Assembly (NCBI GenBank): GCA_965215345.1
Contig: CBDCDL010000002.1
Location: forward strand, 4,402,001-4,466,000
Source: CATQHW01 sp965215345
Lineage (GTDB): Bacteria; Spirochaetota; Spirochaetia; SZUA-6; Bin103
Length of the DNA stretch: 64,000 nucleotides
Direction: 5' to 3'
The notes beneath the pieces were generated by a model. That model did no database searches. It worked only from the letters and a program-made list of their open reading frames with translations, and was not told the DNA's origin. How positions within the stretch are numbered: position 1 is the first letter of the stretch; each line of letters starts with the position of its first letter. Of the stretch, positions 34,660 through 43,047 are shown piece after piece. Position numbers and translations under genes: made by a program.

Positions 34660-34897
34660 CGACCGGACGCCGGGGTGGGCGGTCGCCATCGAGGTCGGGG
34701 GCGGGTGGGATGCAACGAGCGACGTGGCTACCCATCGTTCGGTCAGCCCATCCGACCTCGTCGGCGTGGGCTGAGAGCTGTCGACCGACGTCATGCTGGT
34801 GGAGCGGACGCGTGGGGAGGTGTTCGTGCGGTCGTTGAACAGGTCCGCGGAGGCGAGGATACTGAAGTGGCCGGCCCGCGCGGTATCCATCGAATGA
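34660..34897 (+). pseudogene. C-terminal gene remnant of unknown family
   Basis: Two short frames look protein-like: GWAVAIEVGGGWDATSD up to SDLVGVG, then STDVMLVERTRGEVFVRSLN to ARAVSIE and a TGA at 34895. Together they resemble the end of a larger protein broken by a stop and frameshift. Nothing more can be assigned. Confidence 0.3.
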
Positions 34898-34906
34898 TCA
34901 GCGGAG

Positions 34907-34912
34907 TACACT
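34907..34912 (+). promoter_or_regulatory. -10-like TACACT, 6 nt before ATG (leaderless)
   Basis: TACACT is followed by six bases and the ATG at 34919, with no ribosome site between them. The same geometry occurs at 48389 and 54493. Confidence 0.35.
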
Positions 34913-34918
34913 GAGCAC

Positions 34919-35329
34919 ATGGAAGTCGTCCTCCATGCCATCGTATTCGCCGACAAGGCGATCGAGGAGAACAACGGCAAGAAGGGGCTCATCGGCATCT
35001 TCCAGAGCTTCAACTTCACGCGATTCCCGACGGTCGCCCCGACTTGGTACGCGTACGTCGCCTTCGGCAACGTGCCGAAGGGCAGGCACGACGTGACGGT
35101 CAACGTCGTCCACGACGACACGGGCTCGGTGATCGTCCGGTCGCACGGCAAGGTGCAGGTGAGGACGCCGGCAACCGACGTGGAGATCGTGTTTCCGATG
35201 GCGGGGGCCGGGTTCCGGGCGCCGGGCGTGCACCGGCTGACGGTGACCCTTGATCAGGCGCAGATCGGCAGCCGCGTGCTGCACGTGGGACATCAAAACT
35301 GTCGATACCAAGTAAAACAGGTTTGTTGA
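34919..35329 (+). CDS. DUF6941-like protein
   Basis: A 136-residue soluble beta-rich protein. MEVVLHAIVFADKAIEENNG, GLIGIFQSFNFTRFPTVAP and GRHDVTVNVVHDDTGSVI follow the pattern of the uncharacterised DUF6941 family (a cytosolic immunoglobulin-like sandwich). No signal peptide or membrane segment. It immediately precedes a PhyH gene (11 bases) and is probably co-transcribed with it. Function unknown. Confidence 0.6.
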   Translation: MEVVLHAIVFADKAIEENNGKKGLIGIFQSFNFTRFPTVAPTWYAYVAFGNVPKGRHDVTVNVVHDDTGSVIVRSHGKVQVRTPATDVEIVFPMAGAGFRAPGVHRLTVTLDQAQIGSRVLHVGHQNCRYQVKQVC

Positions 35330-35340
35330 GGAGAAGGGGC

Positions 35341-36171
35341 ATGAAGCGCGGTGTCGAGGCGATGGTTACGGCCGACGAGATGCGGCGGTTCCGTGCGGAC
35401 GGGTACGCGCCGCTCGGCAGGCTGCTGGATGACAGGGAGCTTGCAGCGCTCGGCGAGCGGATCGACCAGATCATGCTGGGCACCGCGGACGCGCCCTACG
35501 ACGAGATGATGATGCAGCTCGAACCGTCGACCAATCCGCCGAAAGAGCTGACCGGACAGAGGAAGGGCCACAAGCTGCCGACGCTGGCGTACCGCAAGAT
35601 CCAGGACCTGGAGCTGGACCCGCTGTTCCACGCCTACCTGACGCGCCCGCTGTTCGCCGACCTGTGCCGGCGCGTGTACGGCGAGGGACGCCCGGTCGCC
35701 TGCATGCGGGCGATGTTCATGAACAAGCCGGCCAGGGGCGGCTCCGACCTCAGGTGGCACCAGGATCGCTGGACCGACCTCGACCGCGATCCCAAGGTCA
35801 CCGTGTGGATGGCTCTCGACCCGGCCACGATCGCCAACGGCTGCGTGGAGATCGTGCCGGGATCGCACCGGCGGCTGGTCAATCCGAGCAACGGTTCGGG
35901 GTTCCTGACGGACGCCCAGGTCGACGAGCTCAACGGGAAGATCCAGTCGGGAGACCCTGACTGTCGGACCGTGCACCTGGAGCTGGACGCGGGCGAGGCG
36001 GTGCTGCTGCATAACTGGACGCTGCACCGGTCCGGGACCAACTCGACCGACATCCCGCGCCGGGCGTTCAGCGTCTGCTACATGGACGCCGCCACGCGCT
36101 CGATACACGGCGGGTCGTGGCGAGTGGTCTTCGAGGGTGACGGACAAGTGGTCGGGCCGCTGGCGGCGTAG
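35341..36171 (+). CDS. PhyH family dioxygenase
   Basis: A 276-residue Fe(II)/2-oxoglutarate oxygenase. ATG 35341 follows GAGGAGAAGGGG. HxD is in LRWHQDRW, the distal His in WTLHRSGTN and the 2-oxoglutarate Arg in IPRRAFSVCY; WMALDPATIANGCVEIVPGSHR is the core strand and loop. All three metal ligands are intact, unlike the HxG protein at 33.1 kb. Likely hydroxylates a small molecule; substrate unknown. Confidence 0.87.
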   Translation: MKRGVEAMVTADEMRRFRADGYAPLGRLLDDRELAALGERIDQIMLGTADAPYDEMMMQLEPSTNPPKELTGQRKGHKLPTLAYRKIQDLELDPLFHAYLTRPLFADLCRRVYGEGRPVACMRAMFMNKPARGGSDLRWHQDRWTDLDRDPKVTVWMALDPATIANGCVEIVPGSHRRLVNPSNGSGFLTDAQVDELNGKIQSGDPDCRTVHLELDAGEAVLLHNWTLHRSGTNSTDIPRRAFSVCYMDAATRSIHGGSWRVVFEGDGQVVGPLAA

Positions 36172-36198
36172 GGTCCGCGCGGAGCACGGCCGGCTCGG

Positions 36199-36920
36199 GT
36201 GACGGACTCCGCCGGGGCGGGCCTGCCGGACTTCGACGTCGCGCCGGTCGAACGCTGCCACGTGCAGCCGCTGGGCGCGACGGAGACCCACTACACGATC
36301 GACGTGGACGGGTTGACCGACCCGGAGAACGTCGAGCTGACCCTGATCGGGCCGATGGCGTCGGGCTGGGTCGCGGTGGGCGGCGGCTGGGACACCGGCT
36401 CGCTGCGGAGCCTGGCCGCAAGCGTCGTGCGCCCCGGCATGACCGACGCGGAGAAGGCGTGGGCCATCTGGGAGCTGATCGGGTGGATCACCTACCGCAT
36501 GTCCCTGCACGCCACCTCTGATCCGCTGGAGCTGATCAACGCCTACGGCTACGGGTATTGCAGCACCGTCAACCGGCTCGCTCCGGCGCTGTGGCAGGCG
36601 GCGGGGCTCAGGGCGCGGGGCGTGCGCCTGCACGGGGACTACAACTGCGAGGTGTTCTACGCCGGATCGTGGAACTTGCTCAGCGCCTACCTGCGCACCT
36701 ACTAACCTAACTACCCGCGCGCGGACGGCGACGGAGCGGCCTCGGCAGAGGAGTTGATCGCCGATCCCGGCCTGGTGGAGCGCAACGTCACCGCGACCGG
36801 CGGGGAGGCCAAGGAGGGCGTGCCCGGCCGCACTCCGGCCGCCTACTTCGCACACGGCACACCGGACGAGCGCGATCTGACGGCCACCGCGTACTCGCCG
36901 CGGGCGACGCTTCTGGCAGG
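36199..36920 (+). pseudogene. Transglutaminase-like protein with premature stop
   Basis: The first 168 residues include MTDAEKAWAIWELIGWITYR and NAYGYGYCSTVNRLAPALWQAAGLRARGV, which resembles the Cys-containing helix and start of the barrel of transglutaminase-like domains. A TAA at 36703 interrupts the frame, but the same frame then continues with SAEELIADPGLVERNV and AAYFAHGTPDERDLTATAYS, clearly part of the same protein. It breaks off at about 36920, where an unrelated minus-strand permease fragment begins. So a nonsense mutation plus 3' loss. Confidence 0.6.
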
Positions 36921-36978
36921 GAGTGGGCTGGGGCACCATCCTCTACTTGGCCGCGTTGTCCGGCGTCGACCCCCAACT

Positions 36979-37224
36979 CTACGAGAGCCAGAAGAAGAAA
37001 TCCTCGAAGATCCACTCGAACCAGCGGAAGTTGTTCCAGGGACTGCCGATGATGCCCTTGGTGACGTTGTAGTCCTTGAAGGCGATCAGGATCCCGTAGA
37101 TCGGCACGAACTTGAAGATCACCATCACCGTGAGGCCGATCACCATGAGGACGTAGAACTCGCGCATGCGGATGCCTCGGGCCACGGTCTGGCGGCGCAG
37201 TATGCGCCTCAGCTCCTGTCCGGC
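36979..37224 (-). pseudogene. Fragment of sugar ABC transporter permease (LplB/YtcP type)
   Basis: About 80 residues: REFYVLMVIGLTVMVIFKFV, PIYGILIAFKDYNVTKGI and GSPWNNFRWFEWIF. This is the first transmembrane helix and periplasmic loop characteristic of polysaccharide/oligosaccharide LplB-type permeases. The rest (five helices and the EAA loop) is missing. An AGGAGG remains at about 37290 upstream. Junction partner of the transglutaminase-like pseudogene. Confidence 0.62.
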
Positions 37225-37349
37225 CGGCTGGTGATGGGTGCCGTCGGAGCCGGCCTGCTGCCGGACTGTGCAGATGCGGGGGCTCTGCCAGGATGACCTC
37301 CTATACGTACGGCAGGGTGTGACGGTAGCGCCGGCGCACCTCGCCTCAA

Positions 37350-37775
37350 TCACGTAGTGGTGAACGGATTGCTCACGACGATGTCGAGGTAGCGCTGACC
37401 GTCGTTCAGATCCTCGGTCAGGACTTCGACGCATCCCGCGCGTTCCGCTGCCGCGATGATCAGAGCGTCCCAGTAGGCGATCTCATACCGTTTGTGGGTT
37501 TCGATCGCCCGCTCCACGAGCTGACGGTCGATCTCGACCACGGGGATCGGCTTCAGGGCGTCGATGGCCACCGCCGCCCGATCGGCCGTCATCGGCGTCG
37601 GGATGCGTCGTGTGACGACGGTGAAGAACTCACCGAGCACCTGAGCGGACACGACAAGGGCGTCACGCACCGTCCCCTCACGAAGGATTCGTTGCGCTTC
37701 GGCCTGTTTTGCAGGATCGGCCGAGTCATAGGCGTACACCACCACGTTGGTGTCGACGAACCGCCTATCGCTCAT
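37350..37775 (-). CDS. PIN domain toxin (VapC-like)
   Basis: A 141-residue PIN nuclease. The acidic active site can be traced: Asp in FVDTNVVVYAYD, Glu in QVLGEFFTVV, Asp in IAYWDALIIAAA and Asp in VLTEDLNDG. ATG 37775 overlaps the antitoxin gene by 11 bases; the frame is open further upstream, but that is the antitoxin region. VapC toxins cleave tRNA or rRNA. Intact, unlike the PIN-like gene at 8.6 kb. Confidence 0.87.
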   Translation of the reverse strand: MSDRRFVDTNVVVYAYDSADPAKQAEAQRILREGTVRDALVVSAQVLGEFFTVVTRRIPTPMTADRAAVAIDALKPIPVVEIDRQLVERAIETHKRYEIAYWDALIIAAAERAGCVEVLTEDLNDGQRYLDIVVSNPFTTT

Positions 37776-37995
37776 ACAGATCCTGGCGCGTCCAGTCGTG
37801 CGCCCCCATGGGGCGACTGAGCCTGCGAAAGGAGTCCTCAAGCTTCGCCACGGCTTGTTCCCTGGCCAAGTCATCTCGCTCCGCCAGTGACTCGAGGTAG
37901 GAGCGCACCATGGCGGTGAGGGTCGTGTTCTTGTCGATTGCGATTTTCCGTACCGTACGAACGACGCGATCATCGACGCTGAGGGTAATGTTCAT
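37765..37995 (-). CDS. Ribbon-helix-helix antitoxin (VapB-like)
   Basis: A 76-residue antitoxin with MNITLSVDDRVVRTVRKIA followed by TTLTAMVRSYLESLA, a typical RHH strand-helix-helix, then an acidic tail that should bind the toxin. ATG 37995 is selected for homologous length; weak ribosome site. Overlaps the PIN toxin gene and is likely autoregulated with it. Confidence 0.82.
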   Translation of the reverse strand: MNITLSVDDRVVRTVRKIAIDKNTTLTAMVRSYLESLAERDDLAREQAVAKLEDSFRRLSRPMGAHDWTRQDLYER

Positions 37996-38067
37996 TTCGT
38001 TCTTCGCATGACCATAATAAGGGTCTGCCTTAGATTGGGTCACCATGCAGGTTTCGTCAAGGGCGCG

Positions 38068-39594
38068 TCAGTGGATCTGGAACGCGAACAGCGAGCAGTC
38101 ACGCATGACGAAGCGGAACGCCACCCAGCGGCCGGCCAGCTCGCCGATGGAGCGGCCGCCGCGCCAGCGGATCTCGGCGTCGAGGTGGTCGCCCGCGACC
38201 GGCTGGCACGCTTCGGCGCCGAAGCCGGACAGGGGCGCGCCGATCCCCCAGTCCCAGAAGAGCTGTCGGCGCGGGATACCGTGCCGCTCGATCGAATCCA
38301 GCACCTCGCAGCGCAGGTAGCCGTTCGGTCCGGTGCGGGCGTTGACCCGCAGCGAGGTGCCCCGCTCGAAGCGCAGCAGGCGGGTGACCACCTCGCCTGA
38401 CTCCGACCCGGCGTCGTACGACGCGTAACGGTCCCGGCGCAGCGTGGCGATGCCGATGCCGGCGCCGCGCGGTCCGTCCCACGGGAAGAGCTCGTCGTTG
38501 ATCTCGTGCGGGTAGGCGCGGCCGCCGTAGTAGATCCAGTGCTCGTCGCCCACGTCGATCGGACCGCCGGCGTTGAGGTCGAGCATCTGCCCGTCCCAGG
38601 AGCCCGTCGGCCCGCAGGGAATGAAGGTCTGCCGCCCGCCGGCGCGCCACCACAGCTCGCCGTCGCGGCTGGAGATGAGCTGCAGGTCGCGCATCAGCGG
38701 CTGCGTGGGGTTGTCCGGATCGGAGTGGTAGATCTCCAGCAGGCCAAGGTACATCCCCTGGTGGGTCCAGCCCCCCTGCCGGTAGAACTGCACGTCGCGC
38801 GGATCCCGGTCGTCGGGAAGCAGGCAGTTGACCGGCCGCGTCCAGGCGCGGAAGTCGTCGCTGAAGCTGATGCCGCGCACCCGTGACATGACGCCCTGAT
38901 CGCCGACCGCGTCCGGGCGGATCTGGTGCCGCTTGGTGAAGGCGATGAAGCGCCGCCGCAGCGGGTCGTACATGCAGGCGTTGGCGTCGCTCATGTGCGG
39001 ATCGTCGTCACGGCGGGTGAGCGCCGGCGGCTGCCCCGTGGGCCAGTGGATGCCGTCCGGCGAGGAGATCGCGTAGTACCCGTAGCCGGTCCGGAAGCGT
39101 TCGCGCGCGGCCTCGCTCAATGGCACCTCGAAGGTGAACATCCGGTAGCGCTCGGCGGGCGGGGCGTCCGTATCGGGCATGATCGACCCGCCGCCGAACT
39201 TCCACTCGTCGCGCCTGGCCAGCTCGGGGTGCTGCGTCCAGTAGACGACGTTGGTCTTCCGGCCATCGATGCGGTAGCGGTCGAACAGCGGCTTGCGCCA
39301 CGCGAGCCCGTCGTCCGACTCGGCGTAGGCCAGCGCGCCGGTGCCGCTCAGGTACCAGGCGCGGAACCTCCCGTCCGCTTCGCGCAGCACCGTGCCGTGC
39401 AGCACGGCGTAGTCGTTCTCATACGGCAGGTCGCCGCGGATGACCGGATTCGCAGGGTGCTTGACCGGCTGATGCAGTTGCTTGCTGACGCCGCGGGTGC
39501 GCTGCACCAGCGCGTCGTCGACGAACAGGTGCCGCTTGCTGCCGATCGAGCACTTGTAGTGGTCCTCGAAGGGCCACGTCAGCTTCTTGCTCAT
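38068..39594 (-). CDS. Glycosyl hydrolase-like five-bladed beta-propeller protein
   Basis: A 508-residue protein with no signal peptide. Repeated propeller-blade signatures recur: FRAWYLSGTGALAYAESDDG, YYAISSPDGIHWPTG, RGISFSDDFRAWTRP and LQLISSRDGELWWR. These are the S/D-G-x-x-W strands of GH32/GH43-like propellers. The C-terminal part (SGEVVTRLLRFERGTSLRVNA onward) is a beta-sandwich such as often follows the propeller. Cytoplasmic or periplasmic location unclear. The family is common in sugar-catabolising environmental bacteria; specificity unknown. Confidence 0.7.
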   Translation of the reverse strand: MSKKLTWPFEDHYKCSIGSKRHLFVDDALVQRTRGVSKQLHQPVKHPANPVIRGDLPYENDYAVLHGTVLREADGRFRAWYLSGTGALAYAESDDGLAWRKPLFDRYRIDGRKTNVVYWTQHPELARRDEWKFGGGSIMPDTDAPPAERYRMFTFEVPLSEAARERFRTGYGYYAISSPDGIHWPTGQPPALTRRDDDPHMSDANACMYDPLRRRFIAFTKRHQIRPDAVGDQGVMSRVRGISFSDDFRAWTRPVNCLLPDDRDPRDVQFYRQGGWTHQGMYLGLLEIYHSDPDNPTQPLMRDLQLISSRDGELWWRAGGRQTFIPCGPTGSWDGQMLDLNAGGPIDVGDEHWIYYGGRAYPHEINDELFPWDGPRGAGIGIATLRRDRYASYDAGSESGEVVTRLLRFERGTSLRVNARTGPNGYLRCEVLDSIERHGIPRRQLFWDWGIGAPLSGFGAEACQPVAGDHLDAEIRWRGGRSIGELAGRWVAFRFVMRDCSLFAFQIH

Positions 39595-39677
39595 TTCCGT
39601 TACCTCCTGGTCGCCCTACGGATCGGTCGTGCGGATTCAGCCCCAGAACAGATTGTCGCGCTGGTGGCCGGCAGACA

Positions 39678-40040
39678 TCAGGCGGCTCCCGCCCGGGCGG
39701 AAGCCGGGCAGAGAGGACAGTACCCGCCGCCGATGCCGTCGGGCCGCGGGTGGCAGTCGTTGTCGAGCTTTGCCGCGTGACCGTCGAGCTCATGCCACAG
39801 CCGGCACTCGCGCTCGAAGGCGTCGCGGTCCGAGTCCGCATGCTCGAACCAGAAGACCCGGTAGCCGGGTCCGTCCCGGCGGGCCAGGGCCGATCCCAGG
39901 CTCTCGCCGCGCCGCGTGCGCCCCACGCGGCCGCGGTAGTGGCGTACTGCGGGGTCGCCTCGATGCGGCGCAGCAGGAGACTGCGGGTCGCTGACGACGG
40001 CGCCGATGACGCTGCGGGAGATCTGGTACGGTCCCTCCAC
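39678..40040 (-). CDS. Small GIY-YIG-like protein
   Basis: About 120 residues. The convincing part is HYRGRVGRTRRGESLGSAL, then GYRVFWFEHADSDRDAFERE and CRLWHELDGHAAKLDN with a C-terminal HPRPDG and CPLC. That is the pattern of short GIY-YIG-nuclease-like proteins seen in many bacteria. The start is uncertain (the first 30 residues do not look conserved). It ends just downstream of an SDR gene on the same strand. Confidence 0.45.
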   Translation of the reverse strand: MEGPYQISRSVIGAVVSDPQSPAAPHRGDPAVRHYRGRVGRTRRGESLGSALARRDGPGYRVFWFEHADSDRDAFERECRLWHELDGHAAKLDNDCHPRPDGIGGGYCPLCPASARAGAA

Positions 40041-40046
40041 GCCGGC

Positions 40047-40757
40047 TCAGGCTAGGCCGTAGACGGGGATGGCCGCGCCGTGGACCGCCGCGGCGGCGTC
40101 CGAGGCCAGAAACAGGATCACGTTGGCCAGCTCCCCCGGCGCCACCCACGCGGCGGGGTCGGACTTCGGCATCGCCTGCCGGTTGGCGGGCGTGTCGATG
40201 ATGCTCGGCAGCACGGCGTTGACGTTGACGCCGTCACGCTTCAACTCCGCCGACAGCGACTGCGTGAGGGCCAGGACCGCCGCCTTGGTTGCGCCGTACA
40301 CACCGTTGCCTGCCTCGCCGCGCAGCGCCGCGCGGGCGGACACGTTGACGATCGCACCCCCGCCGGAGGCCACCAGCGCCGGCGCCGCCGCGCGGCACAT
40401 GGCGAAGGTGGTGCGAAGGTTGAGGTCCAGGAGGTGCTCCAGGGTCGCGTCGTCCGCGTCCGCGATCTTCGTCCACCGATAGCCGCCGGCCAGGTTGACC
40501 ACCGCCTGCAGGGCTCCGGACGGGACCTGCAGGAACAGCTCCTCCACGTCGGCCGCCCGGCGCACGTCGCAGCGGTGCAGCTCCACGCGGTCGGCGGCGC
40601 CCGCGAACCGCTGCCGGAACGGGGCCACCTCGTCTTCCGCCACGTAGGTCACGAGCACGTGCGCGCCCGCCTCCAGGAAGCGGCGCACCACCGAGCCACC
40701 CAGCGCGCCGGTGCCGCCGGTGACGATGACGGTGCCGCCGGCGAAGTCGATGCGCAT
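40047..40757 (-). CDS. SDR family oxidoreductase
   Basis: A 236-residue short-chain dehydrogenase. NAD(P) motif TGGTGALG, VVNLAGGY (equivalent of NNAG), catalytic Ser in IVNVSARA and YGATK (YxxxK). The C-terminus with ASDAAAAVHGAAIPVYG is typical. ATG with GAGG about 11 bases upstream. Substrate unknown. Confidence 0.87.
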   Translation of the reverse strand: MRIDFAGGTVIVTGGTGALGGSVVRRFLEAGAHVLVTYVAEDEVAPFRQRFAGAADRVELHRCDVRRAADVEELFLQVPSGALQAVVNLAGGYRWTKIADADDATLEHLLDLNLRTTFAMCRAAAPALVASGGGAIVNVSARAALRGEAGNGVYGATKAAVLALTQSLSAELKRDGVNVNAVLPSIIDTPANRQAMPKSDPAAWVAPGELANVILFLASDAAAAVHGAAIPVYGLA

Positions 40758-40773
40758 GGGTGATCGGTCCTCT

Positions 40774-40890
40774 TCAGTCCAGCCGCAGGAGTGCCGGCGT
40801 GTGCTCGGCCACCCAGGCGCGCACGCGGTCGTCGTCCGTCCACGGCATCGGCGGACCGGCCCACATGCAGCGGAGGTTCGCGCTTGTCAT
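40774..40890 (-). CDS. Possible short ORF or remnant upstream of SDR
   Basis: A 38-residue frame beginning MTSANLRCMWAGPPMPWTDD and ending TPALLRLD. It stops 17 bases before the SDR start. Composition is protein-like, but no family is recognised; it could be the tail of a lost gene. Confidence 0.22.
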   Translation of the reverse strand: MTSANLRCMWAGPPMPWTDDDRVRAWVAEHTPALLRLD

Positions 40891-41116
40891 CACGCGGTCC
40901 ATCGTAAGGCGGCGGGCCGTCCTGTCAAGGCCGGCGAGCGGCTATACTCGGGAGCCGTGGTGCGCCGTGAAGTGAATCTTGCAGCCTCGACAGAGGAACG
41001 ATCCGGGAGCCGAGCCGCTCATGCCACGGCGAAGGCCACGACCGCTGCGCAAGGGGCAGAACGCGGCAGGAGGGAAGGGTCCCTGTCTACCAGGACGAAG
41101 GGGTAGGAATCTGCCA

Positions 41117-41506
41117 ATGGCCGAGCAATTCGGGGTAGATCTGGACCGGGTACGGGCGTTCCTCGCCGCCAGGGATGAGCGCCGCCGAGCGCGGATCGAC
41201 GCGCGCTTCGCGCGGGCCACCCGCGACGCGCAGGCGATCATCACCGAGATCGCGGCGCGCGTGAACCCGCGCCGGATCTACCAGTGGGGGTCACTCCTCG
41301 ATCGCGAGCGCTTCAGCGAGATCTCGGACATCGACATCGCGGTCGAGGGGTTGACCGGCCCTGAGGAGTTCTTCATGGCGCTCGGCATCGCCATGGAGGC
41401 GACCGGCGTGCCGGTCGACATCGTCGAGATGGAGAAGGTTCCCGCCGATGTCGCCAAGCGTATCCGCGAGCGGGGCGAACTGGTCCATGAGCGAAGCGAT
41501 CCGTGA
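41117..41506 (+). CDS. MNT-type nucleotidyltransferase (MntA-like antitoxin)
   Basis: A 129-residue minimal nucleotidyltransferase. The catalytic signature is YQWGSLLDRERFSEISDIDIAVEG, read as GS followed by DxD, with a third acidic residue in VPVDIVEME. Start ATG 41117. Its end overlaps the following HEPN gene by 20 bases. In known MNT/HEPN pairs the transferase AMPylates the HEPN RNase and neutralises it; inferred here. Confidence 0.8.
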   Translation: MAEQFGVDLDRVRAFLAARDERRRARIDARFARATRDAQAIITEIAARVNPRRIYQWGSLLDRERFSEISDIDIAVEGLTGPEEFFMALGIAMEATGVPVDIVEMEKVPADVAKRIRERGELVHERSDP

Positions 41507-41972
41507 GCTCGCCGCGCTGATTCGGGCGCACCGGCACCGGCTCGTTGCCGTGCACGGGTCGCTGCAGAGCGCCCTCCAGAATGAGATCGCGCAACTCGGC
41601 AAGACCCGCGTATCGGCGCTCATCGCCGCGGGCCTGCTGGAGAGCTACTACACCTGCCTCGAGACGATCTTCCTCCGGATCTCTCAGCATTTCGACAACG
41701 ACCTCGAATCCGAGCGGTGGCACAGCGATCTCCTGCAGAAGATGACGCTGGAGATCGACGGCGTGCGGGCGGCAGCCGTGTCGCAGGCGGCTTTCTCTGC
41801 GCTCTTCGAGTTGCTCAAGTTCCGGCACTTCAAGCGCTACTACTTCGAGCTGGAATACGACTGGGATCGGCTCGACTTCCTGGTGGCCAAGCTCTCTCAG
41901 GCGCACCCGCTGGTGCTCCACGATCTGCAACGGTTCGAGCGTTTCATGAGCGCGTTGGAGGATCGTAGGTGA
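41487..41972 (+). CDS. HepT-like HEPN ribonuclease toxin
   Basis: A 161-residue helical protein. LESYYTCLETIFLRISQHF and LKFRHFKRYYFELEYDWDRL match the HepT/DUF86-like HEPN proteins that accompany MNT genes. The RX4-6H catalytic motif is not obvious in canonical form, so nuclease activity is less certain than the pairing. ATG 41487 lies within the MNT gene end. Its stop overlaps the next ATG. Confidence 0.72.
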   Translation: MSEAIRELAALIRAHRHRLVAVHGSLQSALQNEIAQLGKTRVSALIAAGLLESYYTCLETIFLRISQHFDNDLESERWHSDLLQKMTLEIDGVRAAAVSQAAFSALFELLKFRHFKRYYFELEYDWDRLDFLVAKLSQAHPLVLHDLQRFERFMSALEDRR

Positions 41973-42583
41973 TGAGCCCTACTCCGGGCGGCGAGGGCCG
42001 GAAGGAAGCTGCCGGTCTCCAGAAACTCGTCGATCCGGCCTCTCGGGAGCTTCAGAAGCGGGCCGTCGCTCAGAACCTGCTTGCGGAGTCGAGCGGTGTC
42101 AGGGAACAGGCGCACGCGCTGCGCCGGAGCGGCGGCGACGCGCCGGCCGGCCCCTCGCAGGCGGAGCTGGACCGGTTCAGCTTCCTCCGGGACGGCCCGG
42201 AGCCCGAGCGGACCGTGCACGAGCTGCCCGCTCGGACGCGGCAGGACCTGCAGCTCGCCGAAGTCGTCCGCGCCATGGCCGTCCACGGGTCTGTCGAGCG
42301 TTATCTGACCGCGCTGCTTGGAGCCCAGCTCGGCACGGTGGACCAGATCCGGCACCGGCAGTCGGTGCTGCAGCCGATCCTGGTCGACGTCGATCCGGCC
42401 AACTGGAACGGTGCTCCCAGCGCCGCCGTCCTGATCAGAGGCGCGTCCAGCAAGAAGCCGCCGGTGATCCCCCAGGCTGCCAAGCTTGCTGGAGGTCCCC
42501 TTCGGTCAGCCGAGGAAGGTCTCGGAACACGATCTGGGACACGCGTTTCTTGGTCCCGGAAGGAGCTCGTTCGTATCCGATGA
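41972..42583 (+). CDS. Hypothetical protein coupled to MNT/HEPN genes
   Basis: A 203-residue frame whose ATG overlaps the HEPN stop (TGATG), so it is probably the third gene of that operon. The plausible part is residues 1 to about 150: charged helical region (LQKLVDPASRELQKRAVAQN, QAELDRFSFLRDGPEPERTV) and VVRAMAVHGSVERYLTALLG. The last about 50 residues overlap a convergent gene and look unstructured, so the true end may be earlier (a frame error is possible). No family recognised. Confidence 0.45.
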   Translation: MSPTPGGEGRKEAAGLQKLVDPASRELQKRAVAQNLLAESSGVREQAHALRRSGGDAPAGPSQAELDRFSFLRDGPEPERTVHELPARTRQDLQLAEVVRAMAVHGSVERYLTALLGAQLGTVDQIRHRQSVLQPILVDVDPANWNGAPSAAVLIRGASSKKPPVIPQAAKLAGGPLRSAEEGLGTRSGTRVSWSRKELVRIR

Positions 42584-43043
42584 CCCAACGGAAGATAGCA
42601 CCCACGTGTAGCTTGGCAGCATCGTCGTCGGAGATCTCGGCCAAGGGAATGATCGCTTCTTCCTCCTCATGCGAAGAGCCGCTGGTCAAGTCGACCAGCC
42701 TCGCCACAAACTCGTCTCCAATTGTCTCCAGAACGTAGCCTTCCCACTCCTGAAGAGCGTGCAACGTCGCTCGCCTTGACGCGGGCGCTACAGACGGCGG
42801 AGCGTTTACCAGAGAGATGTCCGCCCCGAGCTGCCAGGGACCTGATTGCATCGTCAGGCCTTCCGCTGCCGTCGCGCGTGGCCTGGAGTCGGTTGTCTCC
42901 GCGGCGTCCTCCTGCCGAACCAGTGCCAAACGCACCGCTTCATCCAGAAGCGAAGCTGCGGCGGCGCCCACACTCCCCGCGCCGGTACCGTCGTCGACGT
43001 CGTCGAAGCTATGGGCGGTGGCAGTTTCGCCAGACTGTGCCAC
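42435..43043 (-). CDS. Uncharacterised protein, second of a two-gene unit
   Basis: A 202-residue acidic soluble protein. GTG 43043 is preceded by AAGGAGG nine bases away. The C-terminal half looks folded and conserved: EWEGYVLETIGDEFVARLVD, EEAIIPLAEISDDDAAKLHV and GAIFRWVIGYERAPSGTKKR then RVSQIVFRDLPRL. I have seen no characterised member of this pattern. It starts five bases after the stop of the upstream 231-residue protein, and the two form a unit opposite the MNT/HEPN genes. Confidence 0.62.
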   Translation of the reverse strand: MAQSGETATAHSFDDVDDGTGAGSVGAAAASLLDEAVRLALVRQEDAAETTDSRPRATAAEGLTMQSGPWQLGADISLVNAPPSVAPASRRATLHALQEWEGYVLETIGDEFVARLVDLTSGSSHEEEEAIIPLAEISDDDAAKLHVGAIFRWVIGYERAPSGTKKRVSQIVFRDLPRLTEGDLQQAWQPGGSPAASCWTRL

Positions 43044-43047
43044 GAGG

